Of a stretch of DNA of 64,000 nucleotides, positions 29,743 through 38,915 are shown piece after piece. Position 1 is the stretch's first letter. Every line of letters starts with the position of its first letter. The notes under the pieces are model-generated. The model was not told where the DNA came from. It did no database searches and saw only the letters and a list, made by a program, of their open reading frames with translations. The DNA lies in NCBI RefSeq assembly GCF_900112065.1, contig NZ_FOKE01000004.1, forward strand, positions 594,611 to 658,610. Direction: 5' to 3'. Position numbers and translations under genes: made by a program. This DNA is from Cohnella sp. OV330. Lineage in GTDB: Bacteria > Bacillota > Bacilli > Paenibacillales > Paenibacillaceae.

Positions 29743-30561
29743 TCAGCCCTTGACCGAGCCCGCCGTCAATCCGTCGATAATGTAGCGTTGAAGCAGCAAG
29801 TACACGAGCAGAATCGGGGCGATGACGATGACCATGAAGGCGAACACGATGCCCCAATTCGTGTTGTACAGCGAGACGAAGTTGAAGATCTGCAGGACGA
29901 TCGTCCACTTGGTGCTGTCCGTCATGAGGTAGAACGGCCCGAAGAAATCGTTCCATACCGACACCATGACGACGATCGTAACCGTGACGAGCACGGTGAC
30001 GAGCAGCGGCAGAATGATCCGCCAGTAGAGCCGGAAGTATCCGCAGCCCTCCAGCAGCGCCGCTTCGTCGAGCTCCCGCGGGATCTGCTTCATGAAGCCG
30101 ACGAGGAGAAATACCGCGAACGGCAGCAGTACCGCCGTGTAATACATGACAAGGCTGAAGTAGGTGCCGCGAATGTGCAGGTCGCCCATGAGCCGAATCG
30201 TCGGCACGATCGACACGGGGACGATCAGCCCCATGATGAAGACGAGGTACGCCGATCGCATGAACCGGTCGTCCCGACGTTGAATGACGAACGCCGCCAT
30301 CGAAGCGAACAGCGTCACGCAGACGACGACGAGCCCCGAGATGAGGAAGCTGTTTTTGAAGCCTCGCAAAATGTTGCCTTTATCGAAAACTTCCTTGTAG
30401 TTATCCAAGTTCCACGTCGACGGAAGTCCCATTCCGAACAGGGCGGATTCCCGAATGCCCTTAAAGGAGTTGACGAGGATCATGTAAAAAGGCACCAGAA
30501 TGACCAAGGCGCCGAGGAAGACGATGGCGCTTACGAACGTTTTGCGGCCCGGATGCTCCAT
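29743..30561 (-). CDS. Carbohydrate ABC transporter permease (MalG/CUT1 type)
   Basis: 272 residues, six transmembrane segments, with the EAA loop DEAALLEGCGYFRLYWRIILPL that docks onto the shared ATPase. No ATPase gene lies in the operon, as is usual for CUT1 systems that use an MsmX-type ATPase from elsewhere. Start overlaps the MalF-type stop (TAATG at 30561). The C-terminus (QRYIIDGLTAGSVKG) is typical of the family. Confidence 0.92.
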   Translation of the reverse strand: MEHPGRKTFVSAIVFLGALVILVPFYMILVNSFKGIRESALFGMGLPSTWNLDNYKEVFDKGNILRGFKNSFLISGLVVVCVTLFASMAAFVIQRRDDRFMRSAYLVFIMGLIVPVSIVPTIRLMGDLHIRGTYFSLVMYYTAVLLPFAVFLLVGFMKQIPRELDEAALLEGCGYFRLYWRIILPLLVTVLVTVTIVVMVSVWNDFFGPFYLMTDSTKWTIVLQIFNFVSLYNTNWGIVFAFMVIVIAPILLVYLLLQRYIIDGLTAGSVKG

Positions 30562-31430
30562 TACATCTCCACCTCCCGCTTCTTCAAGGCCATCAGCACC
30601 GGCACGCCGACGACCGTCACGAGGACGAACAGCATCAGGTTGATCGCCGTCGAATATCCCATCTGACCCATGCTGAACGTGCTGCGGATGTAGGTGTAGA
30701 ACACTTCCGTCGTGTAGCCGGGCCCGCCGTCGGTGAGCACCATGACCATCTCGAACACCTTCATCGAGCCGATGACGGACAAGAGGACGTTAACCGTGAA
30801 CGAAGCGGCCAGCAGGGGGAACACGATGTGCCGGAACCGGCGCCAGTAGCTCGCCCCGTCGATCGACGCGCTCTCGGTGAGATCCTTCGGAATGAACTGC
30901 AGGCCCGCCAGATAGACGACCATCGCGAAGCCGGCCACGCGCCAGATGTCCGTGGCGATGATGGAGAAAAGCGCCCACTTCGGATCGTTCAGCCAGTCCT
31001 GGCCGAGCGAGCCGAGCCCGATCCAGCCGAGCGCCTCGTTCACGATGCCGTGCTCCGGATGGTAGATCGCGCGGAACACATAGCCGATGACGATCGGGGC
31101 GATGACATACGGCATGAAGAAGATCGTGCGGAACAGGTTGCGCATGCGGATCGCTTCGTTCATGAGCAGCGCAAGCCCGAGGCCGACCGCGTTCTGAAGG
31201 AGCGTGACCGCGGCGGCGAAGATCAGTGTATTGGACAAGGCTTTCCCGAGTCTCGGTTCCCCGAACAGCGCCTTGTAATTGTCGAGTCCGATGAATCGAA
31301 TCGAATCGGCGTTGACGTTCCAGTCGGTGAAGCTGTAATAGACGCCGATCAAGGTCGGAGCGATGAAGAACAGAAGAAATACGGACAGTGCGGGAAAAGA
31401 AAAATAAAGCGGATATTTTCGTCTCTCCAT
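30561..31430 (-). CDS. Carbohydrate ABC transporter permease (MalF/CUT1 type)
   Basis: 289 residues, six transmembrane segments, EAA loop ESASIDGASYWRRFRHIVFPLL. AAGGAGG precedes ATG 31430. Overlaps the second permease gene by one base. The GC-rich gap before it (31431-31519) can fold (GGGGCCGACGCCCC on the minus strand), as often seen between binding-protein and permease genes, where it keeps binding-protein mRNA in excess. Confidence 0.92.
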   Translation of the reverse strand: MERRKYPLYFSFPALSVFLLFFIAPTLIGVYYSFTDWNVNADSIRFIGLDNYKALFGEPRLGKALSNTLIFAAAVTLLQNAVGLGLALLMNEAIRMRNLFRTIFFMPYVIAPIVIGYVFRAIYHPEHGIVNEALGWIGLGSLGQDWLNDPKWALFSIIATDIWRVAGFAMVVYLAGLQFIPKDLTESASIDGASYWRRFRHIVFPLLAASFTVNVLLSVIGSMKVFEMVMVLTDGGPGYTTEVFYTYIRSTFSMGQMGYSTAINLMLFVLVTVVGVPVLMALKKREVEM

Positions 31431-31519
31431 GGGGTCTCCTCCTTGGCTCCCGGCGGCTGTCGCGGACGGGGGGCGTCGGCCCCTCGCCCGCCATTCTTAG
31501 CCGCTATGACGACTTAGGC

Positions 31520-32866
31520 TTAGAAGCCCGCGAGCACTTTCGCCTTGCCGTCTTTCTGGTAGTTGTCGCTGAATTCCTTGATCGCCTTGTCGATATTGCC
31601 GTCGAGGAAGAAGTTTTGCAGCGTCTTGGAGAAGTCCACGAAAGACGGCGTCAGACGGTTCTGGATGTTGACCTTGGATTTGCCGTCGTCGATGTATTTC
31701 TTGACGTCCTCTTGAACCGGATAAAGCTCGCTGGTCGCTCCCTTGAAGATCGGGATGCCCGGCTTGTTCGCGTAGAAGAGGTCGACATTTTCCGGCTGGA
31801 GCATGAACTTCACGAGTTCGATCGCTTCGGCCGCATGCTTCGCCTTATCCGGCACCATGAGCTGGTTCGGAGGCGTGATCATCGCCGTGCCCGTATCGGT
31901 TGCGGACGGGAAGGGGAAGAAGCCGACGCTCTTCGCGACGAAGTCCTTGCCGAACTTCTTCTCGAGCTGGGAGATGATGCCGTCCAGCATGAAGGTCATC
32001 CCGACCTTGCCTTCGCCGAACTCGTTCTGCAGCTCGTCGTACGTACCCGACATGACATTGTCCTGGTACAGGCCCAGCGCCTTCAGTTCCTTTTGCTTCG
32101 CGAACAGGTCCTTCAGCTCCGGAATGTCGGACAGCTTGAGCTCGTTCGCGTTGAGCTTCGCGACGCCCTCGTCGCCGATCGCCGGATCGACCTGCGTCAC
32201 CCAGCCGGTATAATAGAACACTTGAGGCGGCCAAGCATCCTTGACGCCCTCGTAGAACGGCGTAACGCCGGCCGCTTTGATCTTCTTCGCGATCTCGACC
32301 AGATCCGCGTAGTTCGCCGGCGGGTTGACGCCTGCCTTCGCGAACACGTCTTTGTTGTAGAACACGCCCATCATGCCGGTCGACCCGTAAGGAACGCCGT
32401 AAATCTTGTCATCCTGCACTTGCGCCTGCTTGATGGAATCGATCACGTTGTCCCACACGCCGGATTCTCCGGACCATTCGTGCAGCGTCTCGTCCGCTCT
32501 CAGCTTCACGTACTGCTTCGTCCCCGGCTGCATGAGGAACAGATCCGGGAAGTCTCCCGTGGAAAACCGCGTCTTGATCAGATTGTCGTAATCGCCGCCC
32601 GGCAGCGCCTGAAGCTCCACCTTGTTGCCCGTCTTCTGCTGGTAGGCGTCGAAGATCTTCGTGAACGCCGTCGTGTCTTCCGTATTCGAGATCACGAACG
32701 TTAACGTGACCGGGTCTTTGGCCGGCTTGGCGCTGGCAGCTCCGCTTGCTGCCGGGGACGATGCGCCGCCTGCGTTATTGTTGCCGTTGCCGCCGCCGCA
32801 AGCGGCCAGCGCCGCCGCGCTTACTGCCAGGACCATGACCGATGCTAACGCTCTCGACTTTCTCAT
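31520..32866 (-). CDS. Extracellular sugar-binding lipoprotein
   Basis: 448 residues. Signal peptide with lipobox L-A-A-C, Cys23 being the lipidated residue, followed by a Gly/Asn/Ser/Ala-rich tether (GGGNGNNNAGGASSPAAS) and a type-1 solute-binding fold (LTFVISNTEDTTAFTKIF, MMGVFYNKDVFAKAGV, EAIELVKFML). It anchors on the outer face of the membrane and feeds the two CUT1 permeases. AAGGGG precedes the start, and a near-consensus cre site lies at 32885-32900. Confidence 0.93.
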   Translation of the reverse strand: MRKSRALASVMVLAVSAAALAACGGGNGNNNAGGASSPAASGAASAKPAKDPVTLTFVISNTEDTTAFTKIFDAYQQKTGNKVELQALPGGDYDNLIKTRFSTGDFPDLFLMQPGTKQYVKLRADETLHEWSGESGVWDNVIDSIKQAQVQDDKIYGVPYGSTGMMGVFYNKDVFAKAGVNPPANYADLVEIAKKIKAAGVTPFYEGVKDAWPPQVFYYTGWVTQVDPAIGDEGVAKLNANELKLSDIPELKDLFAKQKELKALGLYQDNVMSGTYDELQNEFGEGKVGMTFMLDGIISQLEKKFGKDFVAKSVGFFPFPSATDTGTAMITPPNQLMVPDKAKHAAEAIELVKFMLQPENVDLFYANKPGIPIFKGATSELYPVQEDVKKYIDDGKSKVNIQNRLTPSFVDFSKTLQNFFLDGNIDKAIKEFSDNYQKDGKAKVLAGF

Positions 32867-32884
32867 TCGAGCAACCCCTTCATC

Positions 32885-32900
32885 TCGTAATCGCTTACAA
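32885..32900 (-). promoter_or_regulatory. Candidate cre (CcpA) site
   Basis: Minus-strand TTGTAAGCGATTACGA matches the cre consensus WTGNNARCGNWWWCAW at every fixed position but one. It lies about 19 bases upstream of the binding-protein start, where CcpA would block transcription. A second near-palindrome GGGAAGCGCTTTCCC follows at 32911-32925. Confidence 0.55.
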
Positions 32901-32950
32901 CTTGATTATAGGGAAGCGCTTTCCCGACTCCCATTCACGAAATCGACCGT

Positions 32951-34810
32951 TTATGTTGAATATTCCGACCTTGCCGGCGGCAGCGCGGAATCTCTGACGT
33001 TCGGGAGAATGAGCGTGATGCTGGTGCCGACGCCCTTCTGGCTGTCGATCCGAAAAAACATGCGCTCCCCGAAGCGGATCGCGTATCGCGTATAGACGTT
33101 GCGCACGCCGATGCCGCCCTCGGCGGCCGAATCCGGCCATACCTCCCGGTGCAGCTGCCAGTTCAGCTTCGCCCTGAGCTCGCCGAGGCGCGCGTCCGAA
33201 ATGCCGACCCCGTCGTCCGAGACGGTGAGATGAACGCCGTCGTGCTCGCTCCGGGCGGCGATTCGGATCGTTCCCTTCCCCCGCTTGCGCTCGATGCCGT
33301 GAAAGACGGCGTTCTCGACGAGCGGCTGCAGCGTCATCTTGAGCAAGGGGAAACCGTAAAGCGCCTCTTCGATGTCCAGTTCGTAGACGATTTTATCGTC
33401 GAAACGGATGCCTTGAATTTTCATATAGGCGTCGATCTGCTCCAGCTCCTCTTGGAGCGTCACGATCTCGTCGCGGTTCCTCGTATTGTAGCGGAACATG
33501 TCCGCGAGCGCCTGCGCGACCTCGCCGATCTCGCCGACCTTGTAGTAGTCCGACATGGCGCGGATGCTGTCGAGCGTGTTGTAGAGGAAATGCGGATTGA
33601 TCTGCGAGTAAAGCATCTTGAGCTCCACTTCCTGCAGCTTGATCTGGTTGACGTACTTCGTCTCGATCAGCGTCTGCAGTTCGTCCTGCATGGCGTTGAA
33701 GTTCGCGGCGATGCGCCCGATCTCGTTGTTCGGTCCGACCGCCACCCGTTCGGAGAAATCGCCGCGCTTCAGCCGGTTGACCGTCTTGTACAGGTTGAGG
33801 ATCGGCTTCGTGATGACTCTTCCGAAAAGGACGGACAACAGAAACGTGAACGCGAACGCGACCAAAGCGGTATAGAGCACGGTCGTCTTGATGCGGTCGA
33901 GCGGGCCGAAGATTTCGCTTCTCGGCATGACGAGCACGATCTTCCAATTCGTATAGTCCGATCTAGTATAGGAAGCGAGCATATCCTCGCCGCCCTTCGC
34001 GAACCAGAACTTGCCCTTCGTCCCGTTCGCCCGCTCGACGAGCTCGGCTTCGGGCGCGTTGTCGGGCAAGCTTCCGGAGGCATACACCGCCTTGCCGTTC
34101 TGGTCGAAGACGACGATTCGGCTGCCGGCCGACAGGTCGTCGCTTTGTCCGATCGTTCGAAAAAGCTCCTCGCTGTACTCGACGCGGACGACGATAAATC
34201 GCTCGGGATTGGAGAAGTCCCGGATCAAAATAGACGACGAATAAGCCGTGTTATCCGCATCTATGCTGCCGTCGCCGTCGCTGCGCCCCGTGAAGTACAC
34301 GCCGCCGTCGGTGGCGATCGTACGCAGGAACCAGTCGGCATTGCGAATCTTCGCTTCGGCCGGCGGCTTAAAGTCGTCGGAGGCGCCCAGCAGCTCGCCG
34401 GTGCTGTAATAGATTTGGAAACGGCTGAAGCCTCGGATCGGCGTGGCATTGAAGCTCTTCAGGTATAAGTTAACGAGATTTTGGCGGAACAGAAATTTCT
34501 GCTGCTCGCTCATCTCGGCATAGGCGTTGATGCCGTCGATATATTGTTGGTCGTAATAGGGGGCTAGCAGCAAATTGCGCTTGCTGTGAAAGTCGTTGTC
34601 CATGTTGTTTTCGATTTGGCCCACGATCTGGGAACCGGCCGATTCGATCCGATCGGCCATCGTCTGGTAAGAGATATAGAAGGATGCCGTGCCGACGAGC
34701 GCTATGCATAAAAGAATGACGATAAAATAACTAAAGAGCAGCGTCGTGCGGATCTGGGAGAACCAGGAACGAACCCTCCCGATGATCCATCGACCGGCGT
34801 TCGTTCCCAT
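32951..34810 (-). CDS. Sensor histidine kinase, YesM type
   Basis: 619 residues: membrane segment at about 22-45, extracellular Cache-like domain (about 50-305), second segment around VLYTALVAFAFTFLLSVLFG, HAMP domain, His_kinase domain with phospho-acceptor His in SQINPHFLYNTLDSI, and ATPase motifs LVENAVFHGIE and DDGVGI. AAGGGAG precedes ATG 34810. Pairs with the YesN regulator (28029-29633). It senses an extracellular oligosaccharide, probably via the neighbouring binding protein. Confidence 0.92.
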   Translation of the reverse strand: MGTNAGRWIIGRVRSWFSQIRTTLLFSYFIVILLCIALVGTASFYISYQTMADRIESAGSQIVGQIENNMDNDFHSKRNLLLAPYYDQQYIDGINAYAEMSEQQKFLFRQNLVNLYLKSFNATPIRGFSRFQIYYSTGELLGASDDFKPPAEAKIRNADWFLRTIATDGGVYFTGRSDGDGSIDADNTAYSSSILIRDFSNPERFIVVRVEYSEELFRTIGQSDDLSAGSRIVVFDQNGKAVYASGSLPDNAPEAELVERANGTKGKFWFAKGGEDMLASYTRSDYTNWKIVLVMPRSEIFGPLDRIKTTVLYTALVAFAFTFLLSVLFGRVITKPILNLYKTVNRLKRGDFSERVAVGPNNEIGRIAANFNAMQDELQTLIETKYVNQIKLQEVELKMLYSQINPHFLYNTLDSIRAMSDYYKVGEIGEVAQALADMFRYNTRNRDEIVTLQEELEQIDAYMKIQGIRFDDKIVYELDIEEALYGFPLLKMTLQPLVENAVFHGIERKRGKGTIRIAARSEHDGVHLTVSDDGVGISDARLGELRAKLNWQLHREVWPDSAAEGGIGVRNVYTRYAIRFGERMFFRIDSQKGVGTSITLILPNVRDSALPPARSEYST

Positions 34811-34938
34811 AGGCGATTCTCCCTTTCTCCGTGCTTATCTGCTCTCGAATATGTTCTCTTTATACCACTGTCTACGTTTCACGTTCAATAGATTCGACGG
34901 TCAGGGTACAATTGGCAGCGTATGAACCGCCAAGCGTC

Positions 34939-37575
34939 TTAACCGCCAAATTGGCTGATGAATGCGTACGAGCCCGATCCGAGCTCGAAACTCGTTTTCC
35001 CTTCTTCGGCGGGTTGACCGTCTACGACGATGCCGCTGCCCGGAACATGAACGATTGCCGTCGCGTTCGCTGGAACCGTGACGCGGATCTTGAAGACGCC
35101 GTCCGCGCCCAGCGTCCAGGCCGATTCGAACGTGCCGTATAGCGAATTGTAGGAAGCCTCGACCTCCGTGATCCGGCCGCCCGGACGAGGCGCAATGATC
35201 GCGCGGCGGAAGCCCGGGGCCGATGGATCGGCTTCGATGCCGCCCATATAGCGATACATCCACTCGCCGACCGAGCCGAGCGAGTAATGGTTAAAGGAGT
35301 TCATCGACGGCGTCTGGAAGCCGTTGTGCTCGGTCCAGCCGTCCCACCGTTCCCAGATCGTCGTCGCGCCGTGCTTGATCGAGTACATCCAGGACGGGAA
35401 CTCTTCCTGCGTCAGCAGGCCGTACGCGACATCCAGCCTTCCGTTGTCCGTCAGCGCAGGCAGCAGGTAGCCGACGCCGAGGAACCCGGTGGACAAGCGG
35501 CCGCCGCGGGCAGCGATATTTTCGGCGAGATGGCCGATCGCCAACTCCCGAAGCCGTTCGGTCAGCAGGTCGAACTGCAGGGCGAGCACGTATACCGTCT
35601 GCGTTTCTCCATGAATGCGTCCATCCTCCGCGACGAACGCCCGGATGAATGCGTCCGCGATGCTCCGATGCAGATTCGCGTACGTTTCTTCGTCGTCGCG
35701 CTTGCCAAGCACGCCGGCGATCAGGCTCAGCAGCTTGGCGCTATAGGCGAAGTAGGCCGTCGCCAGCACCTCGTTCGGCGTATCCGCCTCGATCGACAGC
35801 CAGTCTCCGTAGTTTGCATAGTCGGGGCGGATCAGGCCCTTGCTGTTCGTCCGCAAATACGCGACCCAACGGACCATCGCTTGATAGTGCGTTTCCAGAA
35901 TGCGCGTATCCCCGTACATCAAGTACAACGTCCATGGAATGACGACGCCCGCGTCGCCCCAGCCCGCATTGTCCGGCGCGAACCAGTTCAGCCTCGTATT
36001 CCACATCTTGTGCCGGATCCAGCCCGCGTCCGGCGCCACGTCGGTGAACGCGCCCGACGGCTGCTGGCAATCGATCATGTCCCACATGAATTTCGTGAAA
36101 AACCGGGATACGTCCATGTTGTACGAAGCCGTCCGCGCGAAAATCTGGGCGTCGCCGGTCCATCCGAGCCGTTCGTCCCGCTGCGGGCAGTCGGTCGGCA
36201 CCGAGAGGAAGTTGCCCCGCTGTCCCCATGAGATGTTCGAGATCAACTGGTTGACCATCGAATCGGACGTCCGCAGGCTTCCCGTCGGACGCGTGTCCGA
36301 ATGAACGACTTTGCCGACGATCGTATCCAGGTCCGGCTCGCCCGGATAGCCGATCAGCTCGACATAGCGGAAGCCGTGGAACGTGAAATGCGGTTCGTAC
36401 CGCTCTTCGCCTTCGCCTTTCAAAATGTAATGCTCCTGCTGAACGGCGACCCGCAGATTGTCCAAATAAAGCGAGCCGTCCGGATTCAGCATCTCGGCAT
36501 GGCTCAGGGTCACTTTAGTTCCCCGCGCGCCGCGGACGCGCAGCGCCGTCCAACCGACCATGTTTTGCCCCATATCGTATATATAAGTACCTTGCTCCGT
36601 CTTGCGGATCGAGATCGGCTTCATCTGCTCGGTCACGCGGATCGGAGGCTCTATCGACGCGGTCAGCAGGCCGTTATAGCCCGCGCGAACGTCCGGCCGC
36701 TCCCAGCCCGAATCGTCATAGCCGGGTTGATCCCAGCCCGTCAGCTCCAGCCGCGCGTCGTATGTCTCTCCCTTGATCATGTCGGAGTAGACGATCGGTC
36801 CTTTGGCGGTGCGCCAACTGGCATCGGTCTCGACGGATTCGCGCCTGCCTTCCGCGTATTCGATATTCAATTGGAGGAGTAAAAAAGGACGTTCCCCATA
36901 CACGTGATTGCCCAGAAATCCGACGGTCCCCGAGTACCAGCCGTCGCCGAGCACGGCGCCGATGACGTTGTCTCCTTCGTTTAGCCAAGGGGTCAAGTCG
37001 TACGCTTGCGTCTGCACGCGCTTGTCGTAATCGGTAAAGCCCGGGGCGAACAAATCGCCGATCCGGCGGCCGTTGATATGCAGCTCGTACAGGCCGAGCG
37101 CGGTCGCGTAAACCGTGGCCCTACGAACTTCGCCGCTCGTCCGGAACGGTCTGCGAACGTACGGCGACGGTTGGAGCTCTACGTTCGGCTGCGCCTTGCC
37201 GCCGATCCAGGACCCTTTCCATTCATCGCGGGAGAGGAGCCCCATCGTCCAGAAAAAGGCGTCGCTCCAATCCGAAGCGACAGCGTCGCGGTTCCAGGAA
37301 CGCACCTTCCAGAAGTATTGTCCTTCCGATTGGAGCGGCTTTCCCTCGTAAACGACGTGCGTCGTCCTGTCGGAAGCGACCTCGCCGCTGTCCCACATAT
37401 CCCCCTCATCGCCAGCAAGCGCTTCCAACGATGAGGCGACCAGAATGCGGTAGGCGGATTGCGCTGCGCCTCGCTCGTCCGAATGCAGCTTCCAGAAGAA
37501 GCGGGGCGCCTTCTCGTCCAGTCCCAGCGGATTGATCATATACTCCGTCCGGCCTTCTATGACTTGCCATTTCAC
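34939..37575 (-). CDS. GH78 alpha-L-rhamnosidase
   Basis: 878 residues with the usual GH78 order: N-terminal beta domains (PLGLDEKAPRFFWKL), rhamnose-binding domain, (alpha/alpha)6 catalytic domain with CPQRDERLGWTGDAQ (general acid Glu) and TTIWERWDGW (catalytic base Glu), and C-terminal beta-sandwich (HVPGSGIVVDGQPAEEG). No signal peptide. I prefer the GTG at 37575 because GGAGG lies 7 bases before it; the ATG at 37581 is only one base from that site. First gene of the minus-strand locus; divergent from the LacI gene. Confidence 0.92.
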   Translation of the reverse strand: MKWQVIEGRTEYMINPLGLDEKAPRFFWKLHSDERGAAQSAYRILVASSLEALAGDEGDMWDSGEVASDRTTHVVYEGKPLQSEGQYFWKVRSWNRDAVASDWSDAFFWTMGLLSRDEWKGSWIGGKAQPNVELQPSPYVRRPFRTSGEVRRATVYATALGLYELHINGRRIGDLFAPGFTDYDKRVQTQAYDLTPWLNEGDNVIGAVLGDGWYSGTVGFLGNHVYGERPFLLLQLNIEYAEGRRESVETDASWRTAKGPIVYSDMIKGETYDARLELTGWDQPGYDDSGWERPDVRAGYNGLLTASIEPPIRVTEQMKPISIRKTEQGTYIYDMGQNMVGWTALRVRGARGTKVTLSHAEMLNPDGSLYLDNLRVAVQQEHYILKGEGEERYEPHFTFHGFRYVELIGYPGEPDLDTIVGKVVHSDTRPTGSLRTSDSMVNQLISNISWGQRGNFLSVPTDCPQRDERLGWTGDAQIFARTASYNMDVSRFFTKFMWDMIDCQQPSGAFTDVAPDAGWIRHKMWNTRLNWFAPDNAGWGDAGVVIPWTLYLMYGDTRILETHYQAMVRWVAYLRTNSKGLIRPDYANYGDWLSIEADTPNEVLATAYFAYSAKLLSLIAGVLGKRDDEETYANLHRSIADAFIRAFVAEDGRIHGETQTVYVLALQFDLLTERLRELAIGHLAENIAARGGRLSTGFLGVGYLLPALTDNGRLDVAYGLLTQEEFPSWMYSIKHGATTIWERWDGWTEHNGFQTPSMNSFNHYSLGSVGEWMYRYMGGIEADPSAPGFRRAIIAPRPGGRITEVEASYNSLYGTFESAWTLGADGVFKIRVTVPANATAIVHVPGSGIVVDGQPAEEGKTSFELGSGSYAFISQFGG

Positions 37576-37606
37576 GTTCATTCCTCCAATGCCTTTAGTT
37601 TAGTCG

Positions 37607-37811
37607 TTTTGTTAAGAAAAAATCATTTTGTTAAGTTCAAATTTTAGTTATTCATTCTAAACCCCATCCTATCACCACGCTCAATAAGCGTCAATAATTA
37701 GAATAAAGCTCTAACTGTTCTATGAAAAACTTAATAAAACTAAATTTAACTAAACAATAACTAATAGACTTGCCACAAACAGCTAAACGAAATAAACTAA
37801 ACTTAACAAAA
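37607..37811. promoter_or_regulatory. Candidate LacI operators in the GH78-lacI divergent region
   Basis: TTTTGTTAAG occurs at 37607-37616 and 37626-37635 (19 bases apart) and inverted, CTTAACAAAA, at 37802-37811, next to the lacI ribosome binding site. A variant CTTAATAAAA stands at 37730-37739, and there are several AACTAAA repeats. The whole 230-base region is very AT-rich against a GC-rich background. Such spaced copies fit a LacI-family regulator looping between the two divergent promoters. Confidence 0.5.
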
Positions 37812-37828
37812 GTCGAGGAGTAATGATC

Positions 37829-38899
37829 GTGAAGATGGAGGATATCGCGAGACTGGCGGGCGTATCGAAAGCCGCCGTCTCCCTTGCCTTTAGCGGCAAG
37901 CCGGGTATCGGGGACGAGACGAGAGCGCGCATTTTGAGCGTCGCCGGGAAGGCGGGTTATAAACCGAGAAGAAGCGTTCAAGCGCAGGAAGCAGCGACGA
38001 TCGCGGACGCGGCTGTCGAAGAAGCATCGCCTGCGCTGCTGTTTTTGGTCATCGCGAACGCCGGCATCGTGACTTCTCAATATGACCGGCAGCCTTTTTT
38101 TCGCGAGCTGATTCACTATCTGGAGCAAGGCTCCCGCGCCGGCGGCTTTTCGCTGCTCATCTCGGCCATCGATATGGCGCGCTTCGACGACGATCTTCGG
38201 GCCATTGCGGACGTCCATTCGGATCGGGGCGTTATACTGCTTGGCACTAATTTGGATAAAAAGACCTTATCGCGCATCGCGGAGCGCCTGCCTAAGCTAA
38301 TCGTTTTGGACACTTGCTTCGAGACGCTCCCCATCCCGTTCGTATACACGAACAACGCGCTTGGCGGCTATCAAGCCGGGACTTGGCTGTGCCGATCCGG
38401 ACATCGGTCCATTGGCTACGCCGCCTCGGACGTTCGCATTCCTAACTTCGACGCCCGCCGGAGGGGATTCGACGATGCGATGCGGGAAGGGTCGATCGCG
38501 GTTGCCTTCGAGCATGAATTTTCTGTCGACCCGATGATACCCGCCGCCCAGGAGGCTTTCCAAACTAAAATCGAAAAACTGCGGAACGAAGGCAAGCCGC
38601 TGCCGACCGCGTTATTTTGCGAGAGCGATTTTATCGCGATCGGCGTCATGAAGTCGCTGGCGGAGCTTGGCATCCGGGTTCCCGAAGAAGTAACCGTCGT
38701 CGGTTTCGACGATATCGCCGAAGCGGTCATCGTATCGCCAGAACTGACGACCGTGCGCGTAGACAAAGAGAAGATGGTCCGCTGCGCCGTTCGGCTTGCG
38801 ACCTCTTTTAACGAATCGCCATCCGTCGGGGGCATCAACATTTCCGTCGATACGGCCCTGATCGAACGCCGTTCAAGCGCTCCGCCGCCTTCGGCTTGA
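37829..38899 (+). CDS. LacI-family transcriptional regulator
   Basis: 356 residues: N-terminal HTH MEDIARLAGVSKAAVSLAFSGKPGI plus hinge, then a periplasmic-binding-like sensor domain (GVILLGTNLDKK, ALFCESDFIAIGVMKSL, VTVVGFDDIAEAV). I prefer the GTG at 37829 over the ATG at 37823, because GGAG lies at better spacing. Divergent from GH78; probable regulator of the rhamnosidase or whole locus together with the YesMN pair. Confidence 0.9.
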   Translation: MKMEDIARLAGVSKAAVSLAFSGKPGIGDETRARILSVAGKAGYKPRRSVQAQEAATIADAAVEEASPALLFLVIANAGIVTSQYDRQPFFRELIHYLEQGSRAGGFSLLISAIDMARFDDDLRAIADVHSDRGVILLGTNLDKKTLSRIAERLPKLIVLDTCFETLPIPFVYTNNALGGYQAGTWLCRSGHRSIGYAASDVRIPNFDARRRGFDDAMREGSIAVAFEHEFSVDPMIPAAQEAFQTKIEKLRNEGKPLPTALFCESDFIAIGVMKSLAELGIRVPEEVTVVGFDDIAEAVIVSPELTTVRVDKEKMVRCAVRLATSFNESPSVGGINISVDTALIERRSSAPPPSA

Positions 38900-38915
38900 A
38901 CGAACGCATGCACTC

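Noticed and set aside
31388..32704. Plus-strand open frame of 438 codons
   Set aside because: Antisense to the solute-binding lipoprotein, whose signal peptide and lipobox are clear.
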